Origin: Azospirillum cavernae
GTDB lineage: Bacteria; Pseudomonadota; Alphaproteobacteria; Azospirillales; Azospirillaceae
Direction: 5' to 3'
Length of the DNA stretch: 64,000 bases
NCBI RefSeq assembly: GCF_003590795.1
Contig: NZ_QYUL01000002.1
Location: 985,001-1,049,000, forward strand
Below the pieces are notes generated by a model. The model was given only the letters and a program-made list of their open reading frames with translations. It ran no database searches and was not told the origin of the DNA. Shown here in pieces: positions 37,144 to 45,592 of this stretch. A program made the position numbers and the translations under genes. Position 1 is the stretch's first letter; each line of letters starts with the position of its first letter.

Positions 37144-38777
37144 TGAGCGTCCGGTTTCTTCGGCGGCGCCGCCGCCTGGTTGGCGGGAATGTTCATCTTC
37201 GCCCAGCTGGGCGGTTCGAGACCCCGCTCCTTGAACCCCTGCATTTCGCGGGCGCGCTGGTCGAGCACCTCCTCCCAATCCTGGCCGGTGTTCTCCGCGC
37301 ACTCCTCCTCCAGGGTCGAAAGGGCGGCGTCCATGCCGAGAACCGCGCCCTGCTTCTCGGCCACCGGATCGATCCAACCTCGGCCCGGCCCCATCCAGCG
37401 GCATCGGCTGTACGCGCCACGGGCGTCGAGGTAGTCGGGGACGACGCCGGACGGCATCGGCAGATTGTCGACCTCCATCATCTCTTCCAGAATAGCGCAG
37501 TAGACCGGCGAGCCGAACCCGACGGCAAAGTCGGTGCGACGCCGCGTCAGCGTCTTCCACGCCTCAAGGAGGGCGGCGCGGGCGCTGGAATAATTGACGT
37601 CCGACCAATCGTTGCTGAGCTGCTGCGCGCTGATGCCGATCCCGGCGGCGGCGTTGCGCAACACCGCCCCCTCGAAATCGGCAAAATTGCTGTTGGGTCG
37701 GGCCGCCGAAACCGTGTTGATGGATTCGCCGGGAAACAGGATCGGCATGCGCGCGCCGTTCAGGGTCGTGCGCCGCTCCTTGTGGTAGTTGGCGCGTTCG
37801 GTCTGGTAGGCGCCAACAGCGCCATCATCGCCCAAAGCCGCCTCGACGAGGGCCGGATCGAAGGGCGACTGCACATATGCAGCGAAAATCGCGTTGATGA
37901 TGGCGGCGTCCAGTTCCGTGCCGTCGTATTTGATGAGCATCTTCAGCCGCTGGACCACGGGGGTTAGGACGCCAGCCCCCCCGCGATGTTGATCGGCCCG
38001 GTCAGCATCGAAATCATGGACGATGATCGGGCGCCCCCAATCGGTTTCGCGCGGGATGCGCTGCCAGGTCACGCTATCCGCCGCCGCGAACCAGTCGCCT
38101 TGGTGCGCCCTGCGGATGTGGTAGGCGACCGCCGCCCCGTGTTCATCGATCTCAACGCCGCCGCGCAGCTGACGCTGGTCAAACTGCACCTGCGGGTTGG
38201 ACAGCCGGTCAGGGTCGATCAGCTGCACCACGGTGCAATATTTCGCTCGACCGCGACCAACCCGCTCTGGCATCCACGGCAGCCCGGCCAGGGCGTCGCC
38301 ATCGACCAGCTTGTGCCGAAACGCCAGTCGGAATATCTGCGCCATGCTGCGCTGCCGCTGCGCGTCGCAATAGTGACCAGGATCATCCGCCCAAGTGCGC
38401 CAACCGGCCTCCACCGCCCGCCCAAACGCGTCAGCCCAGGACGCGTCAAATCCCTTGTTGCCGGTCATCAGGGCGAGCGCCCGGTAATCGGGCTTGGCGA
38501 TCGGTCGGAAGGTCGCGCCGACCGCGTTGTCCAGAATACGGGTGATCGCTCCCGACGCCCAGCCATCGTTGACAGCCAAATCTCGCGCCCGCGACACGAT
38601 GCGGTCGCGGTACATGTTGACGCTGTCGGGCGCCCAGAGGAAGGGCCGCCAGCCTTCCATATGCTGGCTCTGACTGTCGGCGGCGTCGTATGGCGTGTCC
38701 CCACCGCCGACCAACATGGAGGCCCGGCGTTGGGGTTGCTGGAGCGGATTGCCATCCAAGCCGAGGATCGTCGTCAT
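37140..38777 (-). CDS. Portal protein, lambda gpB family
   Basis: 545 residues; signature segments include SVNMYRDRIVSRARDLAVND near 53-72 and SNDWSDVNYSSARAALLEAW near 380-400. The portal is the dodecameric vertex for DNA entry and exit. Intact and of normal length. It starts four bases after the gpW-like stop and is coupled to the protease gene. Confidence 0.93.
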   Translation of the reverse strand: MTTILGLDGNPLQQPQRRASMLVGGGDTPYDAADSQSQHMEGWRPFLWAPDSVNMYRDRIVSRARDLAVNDGWASGAITRILDNAVGATFRPIAKPDYRALALMTGNKGFDASWADAFGRAVEAGWRTWADDPGHYCDAQRQRSMAQIFRLAFRHKLVDGDALAGLPWMPERVGRGRAKYCTVVQLIDPDRLSNPQVQFDQRQLRGGVEIDEHGAAVAYHIRRAHQGDWFAAADSVTWQRIPRETDWGRPIIVHDFDADRADQHRGGAGVLTPVVQRLKMLIKYDGTELDAAIINAIFAAYVQSPFDPALVEAALGDDGAVGAYQTERANYHKERRTTLNGARMPILFPGESINTVSAARPNSNFADFEGAVLRNAAAGIGISAQQLSNDWSDVNYSSARAALLEAWKTLTRRRTDFAVGFGSPVYCAILEEMMEVDNLPMPSGVVPDYLDARGAYSRCRWMGPGRGWIDPVAEKQGAVLGMDAALSTLEEECAENTGQDWEEVLDQRAREMQGFKERGLEPPSWAKMNIPANQAAAPPKKPDAQ

Positions 38778-38780
38778 GAA

Positions 38781-39038
38781 TCAGAACCGGAAATGGATGG
38801 GGCGACGACCACGGCCAATGCCGAGCTGCGTCTGGATGGCGACAATCTGCGCGGTGATCCTCGCGCTGTCGGTCTGGCCGTAGCTGACCGACCGCGCGCC
38901 ATTGCCTTGCGTGTAAGAGACCGTCACCGCCTTTTGCCCAAGGGACAGGTCGATCAGAGCCTTTTGCAGGGATGCCAGAGCAGTGCGCAGCGCGGTGTCG
39001 GACATACCGGCCAGGATGGTGGCGTTGAGATCAGTCAT
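38781..39038 (-). CDS. gpW-family head-tail connector protein
   Basis: 85 residues: two helices around a beta-hairpin (SLGQKAVTVSYTQGNGARSV), the gpW fold that plugs the portal and joins it to the neck. Located between terminase and portal genes as in lambda. The ATG at 39038 lies ten bases after the terminase stop. Confidence 0.88.
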   Translation of the reverse strand: MTDLNATILAGMSDTALRTALASLQKALIDLSLGQKAVTVSYTQGNGARSVSYGQTDSARITAQIVAIQTQLGIGRGRRPIHFRF

Positions 39039-39048
39039 TGGATGCCCT

Positions 39049-41028
39049 TCAAGCCAAGCGGCTGGTGAAGCTGGCCGCGCGTGGGGTAGCCGGTGGCGGA
39101 ACAACGGGCGGGGGTGCGATGCTGGTGGTTGGTGGCGAGACCGCCGGTTCGCTTGGCCCGACGCTGGTCGCGACAGCACCCCCGGTGATCGCCACCTCGT
39201 CGGCGCGTCGGTTCAGTTTCAGACCCATGTGGAGCAGTCCACACAGGGCAGCGTAGGCGTAGACCCGGCAGTCAAGCGCCTCATTCGCCCGCCCCGGCGG
39301 CAGTTCCCAAACCCGATACCGCTGACCGCCCAAGATTTTGAGCGCCGACCGTTCCGATGTGAGTTGCGCGAAATAGTTGATGTCGCGATCCGCCGGGAAA
39401 TGCATGTAACCCGGCCCCGGCTCTTCGATGTGCAGCCGCGCGCGGATGGTGTCCTTGGCGGCGTTCACACCGAGGATGACCGGCCGGAACGTCGCCTTGG
39501 TCCGCGATGTTGGCCGCTTCGTCGGCCAAACCGGCGACCGCGCGCCGCCGCGCGCCGATTCCCCTTTGATGGCCCAGACCCGGCGGCCAAGTCGAGCCTT
39601 GGCAAATTCATAAACGGCTTGCGTGTGGTGTCCTCCGGAATCGATGCAAGCGGCCATAACCTCAAAACCGCGCCCATCCGCGCGTCGCCACACGCGACGC
39701 AAGTAGGCGTCAACCTCTGCCTGCACTTCAGGGTCCGAAAACGCGCCATCGATGACGTGATAATCGATGGACCAGCTTTCTTCGTTTCGCCCCCAGCCGA
39801 CCGCCTCCAGCTCAACACGATAGTCCTGGACGTCGATTCCCATGCTCACTGAGGCCACGCCGTCCGGGACCTCAGCCGAGTAGACCTCGCAACGTGCGGC
39901 TAAGCGCGCCTCGTTCAACGCCCGCTCGCCGCGATCTTCGTAAGGCTCGCCCAGAACCAAATTGATGAAGGTCTGGCGCGACAGCGGGTCATCCTTCACC
40001 CGCAGCCATTCAGCCACCAGGTTTGGCCAAGAAGCGTTCGGAAACAGGCTGTAGCCCGCCCAGATGTGAAAACCCGCATGGCCGGAAAATGGCTTGGTCG
40101 CCCGCCATTCTCCGGCTGCGATCATGTCGGGCTTGTCAGTCTCGGCGATGACGCATCCGGCGACGCAGACGTAGTAGGCCGTCTCCGAGAGGCCGTTGCC
40201 TTCGGCGTCCTTGTCCCATTTCAGGCCGTGCGGCGTGTCCTTGCCACCCCACTCCAGCGGCTGAAACGTGCCGCAGTGAGGACACGGCACAAAGTAGCGG
40301 CGCTGATCGCTTTCATTCCAGGACCGTTCGATCCGGCTCAACCCCTTCACCGTGGGTGTGCTGCCCAGCACGATCTTGCGGTTCCAGAAAGTTTCGGAGC
40401 GCTTGGCTCCAAGCGCGATCTGATCGCCTTCCATCCCAGCGCCGCCCGTCGGGTAGCCGTCCACCTCATCGAACAGAACGATCCGGGCGGTGATCCGGCG
40501 GAAGCCGCCGGGGCTGTTGGCTCCAACCAGCGTCAGGCTTGACCCGTTCAGAAAGACCTTCTTCAGGATCGTGTTGCCCGAATCCTTGGCCTTAGGGTCT
40601 CCGGCGATCTCGGCCAACACCGGCGTGTCGCGGAGCATCGGCGCGATCTCCGACTTGCTGTAATCCTCCGCATCCTCGACGCGCGGCTGCACCACCAGGA
40701 TGGGCGCCGGGTCTTGGTGCAGGTAATAGCCGACGACGTGGTCCAGCGTTTTGGTGTAACCGACACGGGCCGACTTCATGACGGTGATCCGCGTCACCGA
40801 AGGATCCGTGACGGCGTCTTGCATGCCCGTTTGGTAGCCGAAGGCCCGAAATCGCCCGGTCTGCGCGCTCGTCTCTTTGCTCAGGACCGCGTGCCGCTCC
40901 GCCCATTCGCTCAACGTCAGATTCGGCGGCGGCTGAAGGTTGCTGCGTCGGGCGTCGGTCAGGGCCGCCGCAAGCGCAGATTGCCCACGGACGTACCGAT
41001 CAGGGTCAACCGCCACTCGCTCCGTCAC
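39049..41028 (-). CDS. Terminase large subunit, lambda gpA family
   Basis: 659 residues. The ATPase half has a Walker-A-like MKSARVGYTKT (84-94) and Walker B RIVLFDEVDG with D187/E188; a zinc-ribbon CPHCG lies at 249-253. The nuclease half starts near 395 (MGIDVQDYRVELEAVGWG). It packages DNA through the portal and cuts concatemers. The start overlaps the small-subunit gene by 23 bp. Confidence 0.93.
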   Translation of the reverse strand: MTERVAVDPDRYVRGQSALAAALTDARRSNLQPPPNLTLSEWAERHAVLSKETSAQTGRFRAFGYQTGMQDAVTDPSVTRITVMKSARVGYTKTLDHVVGYYLHQDPAPILVVQPRVEDAEDYSKSEIAPMLRDTPVLAEIAGDPKAKDSGNTILKKVFLNGSSLTLVGANSPGGFRRITARIVLFDEVDGYPTGGAGMEGDQIALGAKRSETFWNRKIVLGSTPTVKGLSRIERSWNESDQRRYFVPCPHCGTFQPLEWGGKDTPHGLKWDKDAEGNGLSETAYYVCVAGCVIAETDKPDMIAAGEWRATKPFSGHAGFHIWAGYSLFPNASWPNLVAEWLRVKDDPLSRQTFINLVLGEPYEDRGERALNEARLAARCEVYSAEVPDGVASVSMGIDVQDYRVELEAVGWGRNEESWSIDYHVIDGAFSDPEVQAEVDAYLRRVWRRADGRGFEVMAACIDSGGHHTQAVYEFAKARLGRRVWAIKGESARGGARSPVWPTKRPTSRTKATFRPVILGVNAAKDTIRARLHIEEPGPGYMHFPADRDINYFAQLTSERSALKILGGQRYRVWELPPGRANEALDCRVYAYAALCGLLHMGLKLNRRADEVAITGGAVATSVGPSEPAVSPPTTSIAPPPVVPPPATPRAASFTSRLA

Positions 41029-41575
41029 GGGTCAACTCCTCAAGGGCTTCGGTGATGATGGAGCGCAGAGCCTCTTGCACTTCGACCACCGTCTTGCATC
41101 GGTGAAGGCGGGGCGCCTGTTCGGCTGGGATCGCCAACAATCGCGTGCGCACCTTGGCGTATTCACTTCCCACCGATTGGGCGACCTCAACCACCGGCAC
41201 CACCGCGCCGGACTTCACGTCGTATTCAAGCTGGCGCAGCAGGGCGAGGTAGTTCTCTTTGACCCGCTCGGCCTCGGCCTGGGTCATCGTCGCGCCGGTG
41301 CTGGTTACGATGCGCTCGGCGGCTTGCTCCGGCGTTTCGACCGCCTGAAGGACTAGCGGCACCCCCTGCGAACCCTGCGAACCTTTTTGCGAACCTTTTT
41401 CGCTGTGGTTCGCACCCTCCCGGTTGGCTTTCCTCCAACCTGTTCCAACCAAATTCGGGTTCAGCGTCCCATCGGCCAACGCCTTGAGGCGACACGCTTT
41501 AATGGCTTTACGAACCAGAGTGTCGCTGCACCCTTCGCGTCGCGCAAATTCCCGGATAGGAATTCCTTCAGCCAT
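41006..41575 (-). CDS. Terminase small subunit (Nu1-like)
   Basis: 189 residues with an N-terminal winged helix-turn-helix (IPIREFARREGCSDTLVRKAI) for recognition of the packaging site, a Gly/Ser/Gln linker with GSQ repeats, and a C-terminal helical domain that would bind the large subunit. The position directly before a gpA-type terminase supports this. Confidence 0.82.
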   Translation of the reverse strand: MAEGIPIREFARREGCSDTLVRKAIKACRLKALADGTLNPNLVGTGWRKANREGANHSEKGSQKGSQGSQGVPLVLQAVETPEQAAERIVTSTGATMTQAEAERVKENYLALLRQLEYDVKSGAVVPVVEVAQSVGSEYAKVRTRLLAIPAEQAPRLHRCKTVVEVQEALRSIITEALEELTRDGASGG

Positions 41576-41672
41576 GTGCGAACCCCTTTTGACACCCCAC
41601 AGCTAGGGACGCATCGCGGTGTGCAATGCCCACGTTTGCCAACCCCCTGGGAAGGACCCATTGAGGGGGGCC

Positions 41673-42380
41673 TCACCTCTTGGCTGTCGCCAGAGCCGCG
41701 CCCATGGCCTTGTCGAACTCGGCCTTCAGCGAGGCCCGCACCACGTCCTTGGCCCGCTCGCTGTAGCCCAGGCGCTGCTTGACGGGCAGCGCGTCGCCGA
41801 ACCGGACCAGCAGCTTCAGCCCGGTCAGCACGCCGTCCACCTTCCGCAGCTTGCCCTTGGTCCCGTAATCGCGCCAATAGCCGCGCTTGGGGTCCTCCCG
41901 CCGGTAGTCCCGCTTCGGTCTCTGCCAGACCCCGCTGACCGTCTGGCCAGAGCGGAAGTTGATGGTCCCGACGAAGGTGTCGGGCCGGGCGGCCAACCGA
42001 CGGAGCTTGCCCTTGGGCAGGTTGCCGTACTGGTTCAGATCGACCGCCTTCGGGTTGAACAGCGTGCCGCCTCGCTTGGAAGGCGGCAGGTGATGCTGAC
42101 CGCCCGTCTCGAAGGGTTCCAGATACTGCGCCGCGATGTCCTTGACGAAGACCGTGGCCGTCAGGTCCGCCTTCTTCGCCGCCGTCACGCCGATCGAGCG
42201 CTGGGTGAACAGCGTCGGTCGGTCGAAGACTTCGCTGAGGGCCTCCTTTTCGGCCCCTTGGACCCGCTTCGCCACGGCGGTCAAGGCGCGGGCTGTGGCG
42301 AAGGGGATTTGCTTCTTGGCCAGATCGCTCAACGTTGCCTGAAGCGGCTTCAGATCAACGCCGGCATTCAGGCCAAACAT
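41673..42380 (-). CDS. Minor tail / virion morphogenesis protein (Z-like)
   Basis: 235 residues, basic. QIPFATARALTAVAKRVQGA followed by FDRPTLFTQRS resembles phage proteins of the minor-tail-Z type that complete tails, ending in a basic helix (EFDKAMGAALATAKR). ATG at 42380. Its location between holin and terminase, away from tail genes, is unusual. Family link is by sequence style; moderately sure. Confidence 0.65.
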   Translation of the reverse strand: MFGLNAGVDLKPLQATLSDLAKKQIPFATARALTAVAKRVQGAEKEALSEVFDRPTLFTQRSIGVTAAKKADLTATVFVKDIAAQYLEPFETGGQHHLPPSKRGGTLFNPKAVDLNQYGNLPKGKLRRLAARPDTFVGTINFRSGQTVSGVWQRPKRDYRREDPKRGYWRDYGTKGKLRKVDGVLTGLKLLVRFGDALPVKQRLGYSERAKDVVRASLKAEFDKAMGAALATAKR

Positions 42381-42381
42381 C

Positions 42382-42711
42382 TCAACTCGGCTCCCGCGTC
42401 GGCGCAGCCACGCCCTTGAGCCGCCACGACACAAACGCGTTGAGCACCTCGATCCCGACGTACCCGGCGGCGCAGCCGATGCCAGCCGTTGTGAGCGGAT
42501 CGGCGTCCATCCGCTGCGCGACTGACCCAGCGGCGAGCGTCAACGCGCCCAGCGTCGGGCAGTCCAGCAGCATCATGCGGCGGAACGACTTGACGCGCCC
42601 AGCCTTGGCTTCGCGGGACCAGCGGGCGAACATGCCAAAGACAACCCCAACCAAGGACGGCAGCAGTGGCTTGGCCGCCTGGATCAGGTCGGGGTTGGGA
42701 TCAGCGGCCAT
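42382..42711 (-). CDS. LydA-type holin family protein
   Basis: 109 residues with hydrophobic segments near 16-30, 50-64 and 74-90 and an N terminus without signal peptide (MAADPNPDLIQAAKPLLPSL), resembling the LydA holin family. It would permeabilise the inner membrane at lysis. The endolysin and spanins lie more than 20 kb downstream, so the lysis genes are split. Confidence 0.75.
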   Translation of the reverse strand: MAADPNPDLIQAAKPLLPSLVGVVFGMFARWSREAKAGRVKSFRRMMLLDCPTLGALTLAAGSVAQRMDADPLTTAGIGCAAGYVGIEVLNAFVSWRLKGVAAPTREPS

Positions 42712-42714
42712 GGG

Positions 42715-42939
42715 TCAGTCCTCGGAGCGTGTTGGGTGCGCGCCAGCGGCGCGGGCGTAGGGGCGCACCGGATCAGGCTGACCGGCGATGGTTTCGCGAT
42801 AGGCGGCAACAAGGTCGGTGGCGAGACCCAGAGGGTCGTCAAGCAGGATGGGCAGAACGAAGCGGCGACCACGACGCCAAACAACCAGCTCCACCTTGCC
42901 TTCCACCGTTCGGGCGTAGGCTTGCGGGCGGTCGCGCAT
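42715..42939 (-). CDS. Small hypothetical phage protein (74 aa)
   Basis: A basic N-terminal half (KVELVVWRRGRRFVLPILLD) and a helical C-terminal half (ATDLVAAYRETIAGQ). No known family. The ATG at 42939 follows a hairpin by about 20 bp. It precedes the LydA-type holin gene and is probably co-transcribed with it. Confidence 0.62.
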   Translation of the reverse strand: MRDRPQAYARTVEGKVELVVWRRGRRFVLPILLDDPLGLATDLVAAYRETIAGQPDPVRPYARAAGAHPTRSED

Positions 42940-42954
42940 GGACGGAACCCCAGA

Positions 42955-42991
42955 TACAGAAACGCCCCGCACGGGACAACCCGGCGGGGCG
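42955..42991 (-). terminator. Hairpin between replication/early genes and holin-terminase genes
   Basis: CGCCCCGC/GCGGGGCG 8-bp stem; on the minus strand TTTCTG follows. It is a weak intrinsic terminator that may separate early from late transcription. Confidence 0.6.
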
Positions 42992-43033
42992 CAGACGCAG
43001 CTTCTGTGAGTGTCATAAGTGGTACTTGAGAAT

Positions 43034-43750
43034 TTAACTGCGGTCAAGAGGGCCTTGACGGCCAGATGCCGCACGCGCCTCGACGGCGCCCCAGTTGTCC
43101 GCATCGGTCGAGCTGAACTCAGCCCTCTCGCCCGCTCGCCCCATGCGTTGCTGACGGCTTTCTGGGTCGTAGCCGTAATGCCACGCCAACACCCCCAGAG
43201 ACGCCACCAGAATGCCCTTGGCAGCCGTCGGGTTGAGGCTGCGACCCGCCCCAAAGATCGTCCGTTCCGCATGCTCCTTGACCGTCAGCCCCAAGCCAAG
43301 GACGTCCCAAACCGCGTTTGCGGCTGGGCTTCCCATTCCACCGAGCGCCCGGATCGCCCGGCCCACATCGTCCCGCGCCCGATAGACCTTGGCCGGTTGA
43401 TCGCGGGTGACGCCGCCACCGCCACGCGACATATCCGCCGCTTTCAGCGGATCAAGATGCGCAACGCCAAAGCTGGTTTGGAAATGCTCGCCAGCCTCGA
43501 CATGCCATGCCTGAATTTCCTCTTTGCGTTGAAGCGCGTGCAGAATGTCCACGACGCGGTAGGGGCTTCCAACGCTACCGGCGGCGTCAATGACGCTGCG
43601 GTCGTGGGATGGCTGAAGGATTGCCGATCCCGCGTGCTCCACCGCCTTGTGCTGACCGCGAATGGCGAGGGTGTCTGACGCAGGAGGATCATGACGGTCA
43701 CGCGGGTGTCGCGCAGCGGGCCTCGCGGCGGTAACTTTTGTGCGGCTCAT
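43034..43750 (-). CDS. DUF6456-domain phage protein
   Basis: 238 residues. The C-terminal two thirds carry the DUF6456 pattern: LDPLKAADMSRGGGG, IRALGGMGSPAANAVWDVLG and KGILVASLGVLAWHYG. Such proteins occur beside replication genes in alphaproteobacterial phages and are thought to be regulators. The ATG overlaps the upstream replication gene stop (ATGA). Confidence 0.78.
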   Translation of the reverse strand: MSRTKVTAARPAARHPRDRHDPPASDTLAIRGQHKAVEHAGSAILQPSHDRSVIDAAGSVGSPYRVVDILHALQRKEEIQAWHVEAGEHFQTSFGVAHLDPLKAADMSRGGGGVTRDQPAKVYRARDDVGRAIRALGGMGSPAANAVWDVLGLGLTVKEHAERTIFGAGRSLNPTAAKGILVASLGVLAWHYGYDPESRQQRMGRAGERAEFSSTDADNWGAVEARAASGRQGPLDRS

Positions 43751-45018
43751 TTCGAGGCCTCCGCGACGGTCGCCGGATGGGGGATGATGGTGGCGGACGT
43801 TCCGCCACTTTTGGCGGGTTTGACTCGAGGGGCGACCTGGAAATCAATCTCATCAACCCCCAAGCATTCCCGCAGATCGTGGTCGTGATGCTGCCGCAGC
43901 CGGTCGGCGGTCAGTGCAGCAGGGGCCACGATGACAGCCCGGCGGTCGGCCTTGGTGATGGCGCATGGCTTGATCCAACTGGCCCACTGCACCGCCGAGA
44001 AATGCGTGTCGAAGGGTGGTGGGGCGCGATCACCTACCGTCACCTTCGGCGCATCCGCCACTTGTGGCGGACCACGGCGAGCGGTGGCGATGGCGCCGTT
44101 GACGTCCTTCGTGAGCATGGCGAGCGAGAACGGCGCTGACTGTTTTGGTTTTTCGGACAGGCGTTTGAGCTGTCGGTCCACAACGTCGCCGATCAGCGCC
44201 AGGGCGTCGGGGGCGGTCATGCCGGCCGTTTCCGCCACGGACAGCCAATCCCGGATGATCCGCGTATCCCCGATGGATCGCTCATTTCGGGTCACGTCAA
44301 ACCAGTTCTCGACGCCCATCTCGACCATGACGAACACGGCGTCAACAGCCCCAGAACCAAAATCCTGAACAATGGCGGCGGCGGTCTGACCGCTTCCGCC
44401 CGCGACCGCGCTACCGCCAGCCGATGATTCATCGACTCTAGAGCTTATATCCTCCTCCCTCCTACCTCCTACCTCCTCCCTCTGAACGGCGAATTCCGTA
44501 CCAGTTCCGTACCTGTGGGGAACTGGTACGGAACTGACGGCGCGTGATGTGGCATTAATTCCGTCAAGGTTCAGAACTGGTGCGGAACTGTCGGTTGTTT
44601 CAGCCATTGCCGGTTCGGAACCACTTTCGGACTGGTCCTCAACCAGTTCGTTTTGCGCTGCCTTTGAGCGCCTGTTCATTCCGACCCAATCCCGAACCTC
44701 TGGGGTAATGGGGTGGACTGCCTTCGGCTTTTTCGGGCGCTGCCACAGGACGAAATTGCGGATCGCCCCGTAGGCCTTGCCATCGACCTCATAGGGCAGG
44801 ATCTGTCGATGCGCGGACAGCTCGCTCAGAAGATCGCTGATGTCGCTGTCGTCGGCGGGCAGCAGCCGCATCTTCAGGGCGCGCGGCTTCCACTCAAAGA
44901 CGCCGTGGTCATCGGCTTCGTTGCGCAGGCCGATAGCCAGCAGGCGGGCCAGGGGGCTACACTCGACGAAATCCTCATCGGTCCATTGGCCCGGAAAGCA
45001 CGATCGGATGCGAGCCAT
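43747..45018 (-). CDS. Phage replication initiator-like protein with DnaA_N-like C terminus
   Basis: 423 residues. The N-terminal 100 residues ([38 protein letters not shown]) look like the winged-helix start of phage replisome organisers. A long linker follows, then a C-terminal domain (about 355-410; WASWIKPCAITKADRRAVIV) resembling DnaA domain I, which recruits DnaB helicase. AAGGAGG before the ATG at 45018 lies in the previous gene. Host helicase loading is inferred. Confidence 0.75.
   Translation of the reverse strand: MARIRSCFPGQWTDEDFVECSPLARLLAIGLRNEADDHGVFEWKPRALKMRLLPADDSDISDLLSELSAHRQILPYEVDGKAYGAIRNFVLWQRPKKPKAVHPITPEVRDWVGMNRRSKAAQNELVEDQSESGSEPAMAETTDSSAPVLNLDGINATSRAVSSVPVPHRYGTGTEFAVQREEVGGRREEDISSRVDESSAGGSAVAGGSGQTAAAIVQDFGSGAVDAVFVMVEMGVENWFDVTRNERSIGDTRIIRDWLSVAETAGMTAPDALALIGDVVDRQLKRLSEKPKQSAPFSLAMLTKDVNGAIATARRGPPQVADAPKVTVGDRAPPPFDTHFSAVQWASWIKPCAITKADRRAVIVAPAALTADRLRQHHDHDLRECLGVDEIDFQVAPRVKPAKSGGTSATIIPHPATVAEASK
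44450..44477 (-). repeat. Heptanucleotide repeat in the replication gene linker
   Basis: Four near-identical 7-bp units on the plus strand: TCCTCCT, CCCTCCT, ACCTCCT, ACCTCCT. The unit is not a multiple of three, so a gain or loss would shift the replication protein's frame. Confidence 0.6.
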
Positions 45019-45311
45019 CATTCCTCCTTGGGCGCGATAGCGCGCCCGCTGGGCGGCGGATCGGGGTTTTTCGACCCAAGCGCCGGGGTGGTGGGGACGA
45101 GGCGAACACCAAGAGCGGCGCACCACAGGAACAGATTGAAGGCGTGCGGCTCCGCTTGCGCGGCCTCCCAACGCTCCAACGAGCGCAGGCCAAACCCGGC
45201 AAGGTTGGCGACGTCAGACTGCCGCAGCCCCAAGGTTTCGCGACGCTGAAAGAGCGTGTTCCGTAGCTGGCTCCAGTCGCTCATGGGGTTGGGGGCGTTG
45301 AGGGCGCTCAT
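45018..45311 (-). CDS. XRE-family helix-turn-helix protein
   Basis: 97 residues with an HTH_3 domain ([20 protein letters not shown], then [14 protein letters not shown]). Probably a small DNA-binding regulator in the early operon, similar to Cro-sized proteins. ATGA overlap upstream and TGATG downstream tie it to the GapR-like and replication genes. Confidence 0.82.
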   Translation of the reverse strand: MSALNAPNPMSDWSQLRNTLFQRRETLGLRQSDVANLAGFGLRSLERWEAAQAEPHAFNLFLWCAALGVRLVPTTPALGSKNPDPPPSGRAIAPKEE

Positions 45312-45592
45312 TCCACCATCCCCAACGCTTCTTTGTAGAGGTCGAGCAGGGCTTCCTGCTCCTGCCGGTCGGCCTTGTCCATTTTGCGCAGACGGATGAT
45401 CTGGCGGATGATCTTGGTGTCGAAGCCGGTGCCCTTGGCTTCGGCGTAGACCTCCTTGACGTCCTCTTGCAGACCTTTCTTTTCCTCTTCCAGGCGCTCG
45501 ATGCGCTCGACAAAGGATTTCAGACGGTCCGCCGCAATGCCGCCGACATCGGGCGCGCCAGCGCCACCGGAGTTGTGTCCCATGCCGGTCAT
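45308..45592 (-). CDS. GapR-family (DUF2312) DNA-binding protein
   Basis: 94 residues. The DUF2312 pattern is clear: [35 protein letters not shown] and [12 protein letters not shown]. In Caulobacter, GapR encircles overtwisted DNA and helps topoisomerases during replication. A phage copy in the replication cluster could help fork movement or displace the host protein. Overlaps at both ends (ATGA). Confidence 0.9.
   Translation of the reverse strand: MTGMGHNSGGAGAPDVGGIAADRLKSFVERIERLEEEKKGLQEDVKEVYAEAKGTGFDTKIIRQIIRLRKMDKADRQEQEALLDLYKEALGMVE

Noticed and set aside
44450..44485. The CCTCCTACCTCC-rich tract as a cluster of ribosome binding sites
   Set aside because: On the minus strand it is GGAGG-rich, but no start codon in an open frame follows at proper spacing; it codes for the EEVGGRREE linker.
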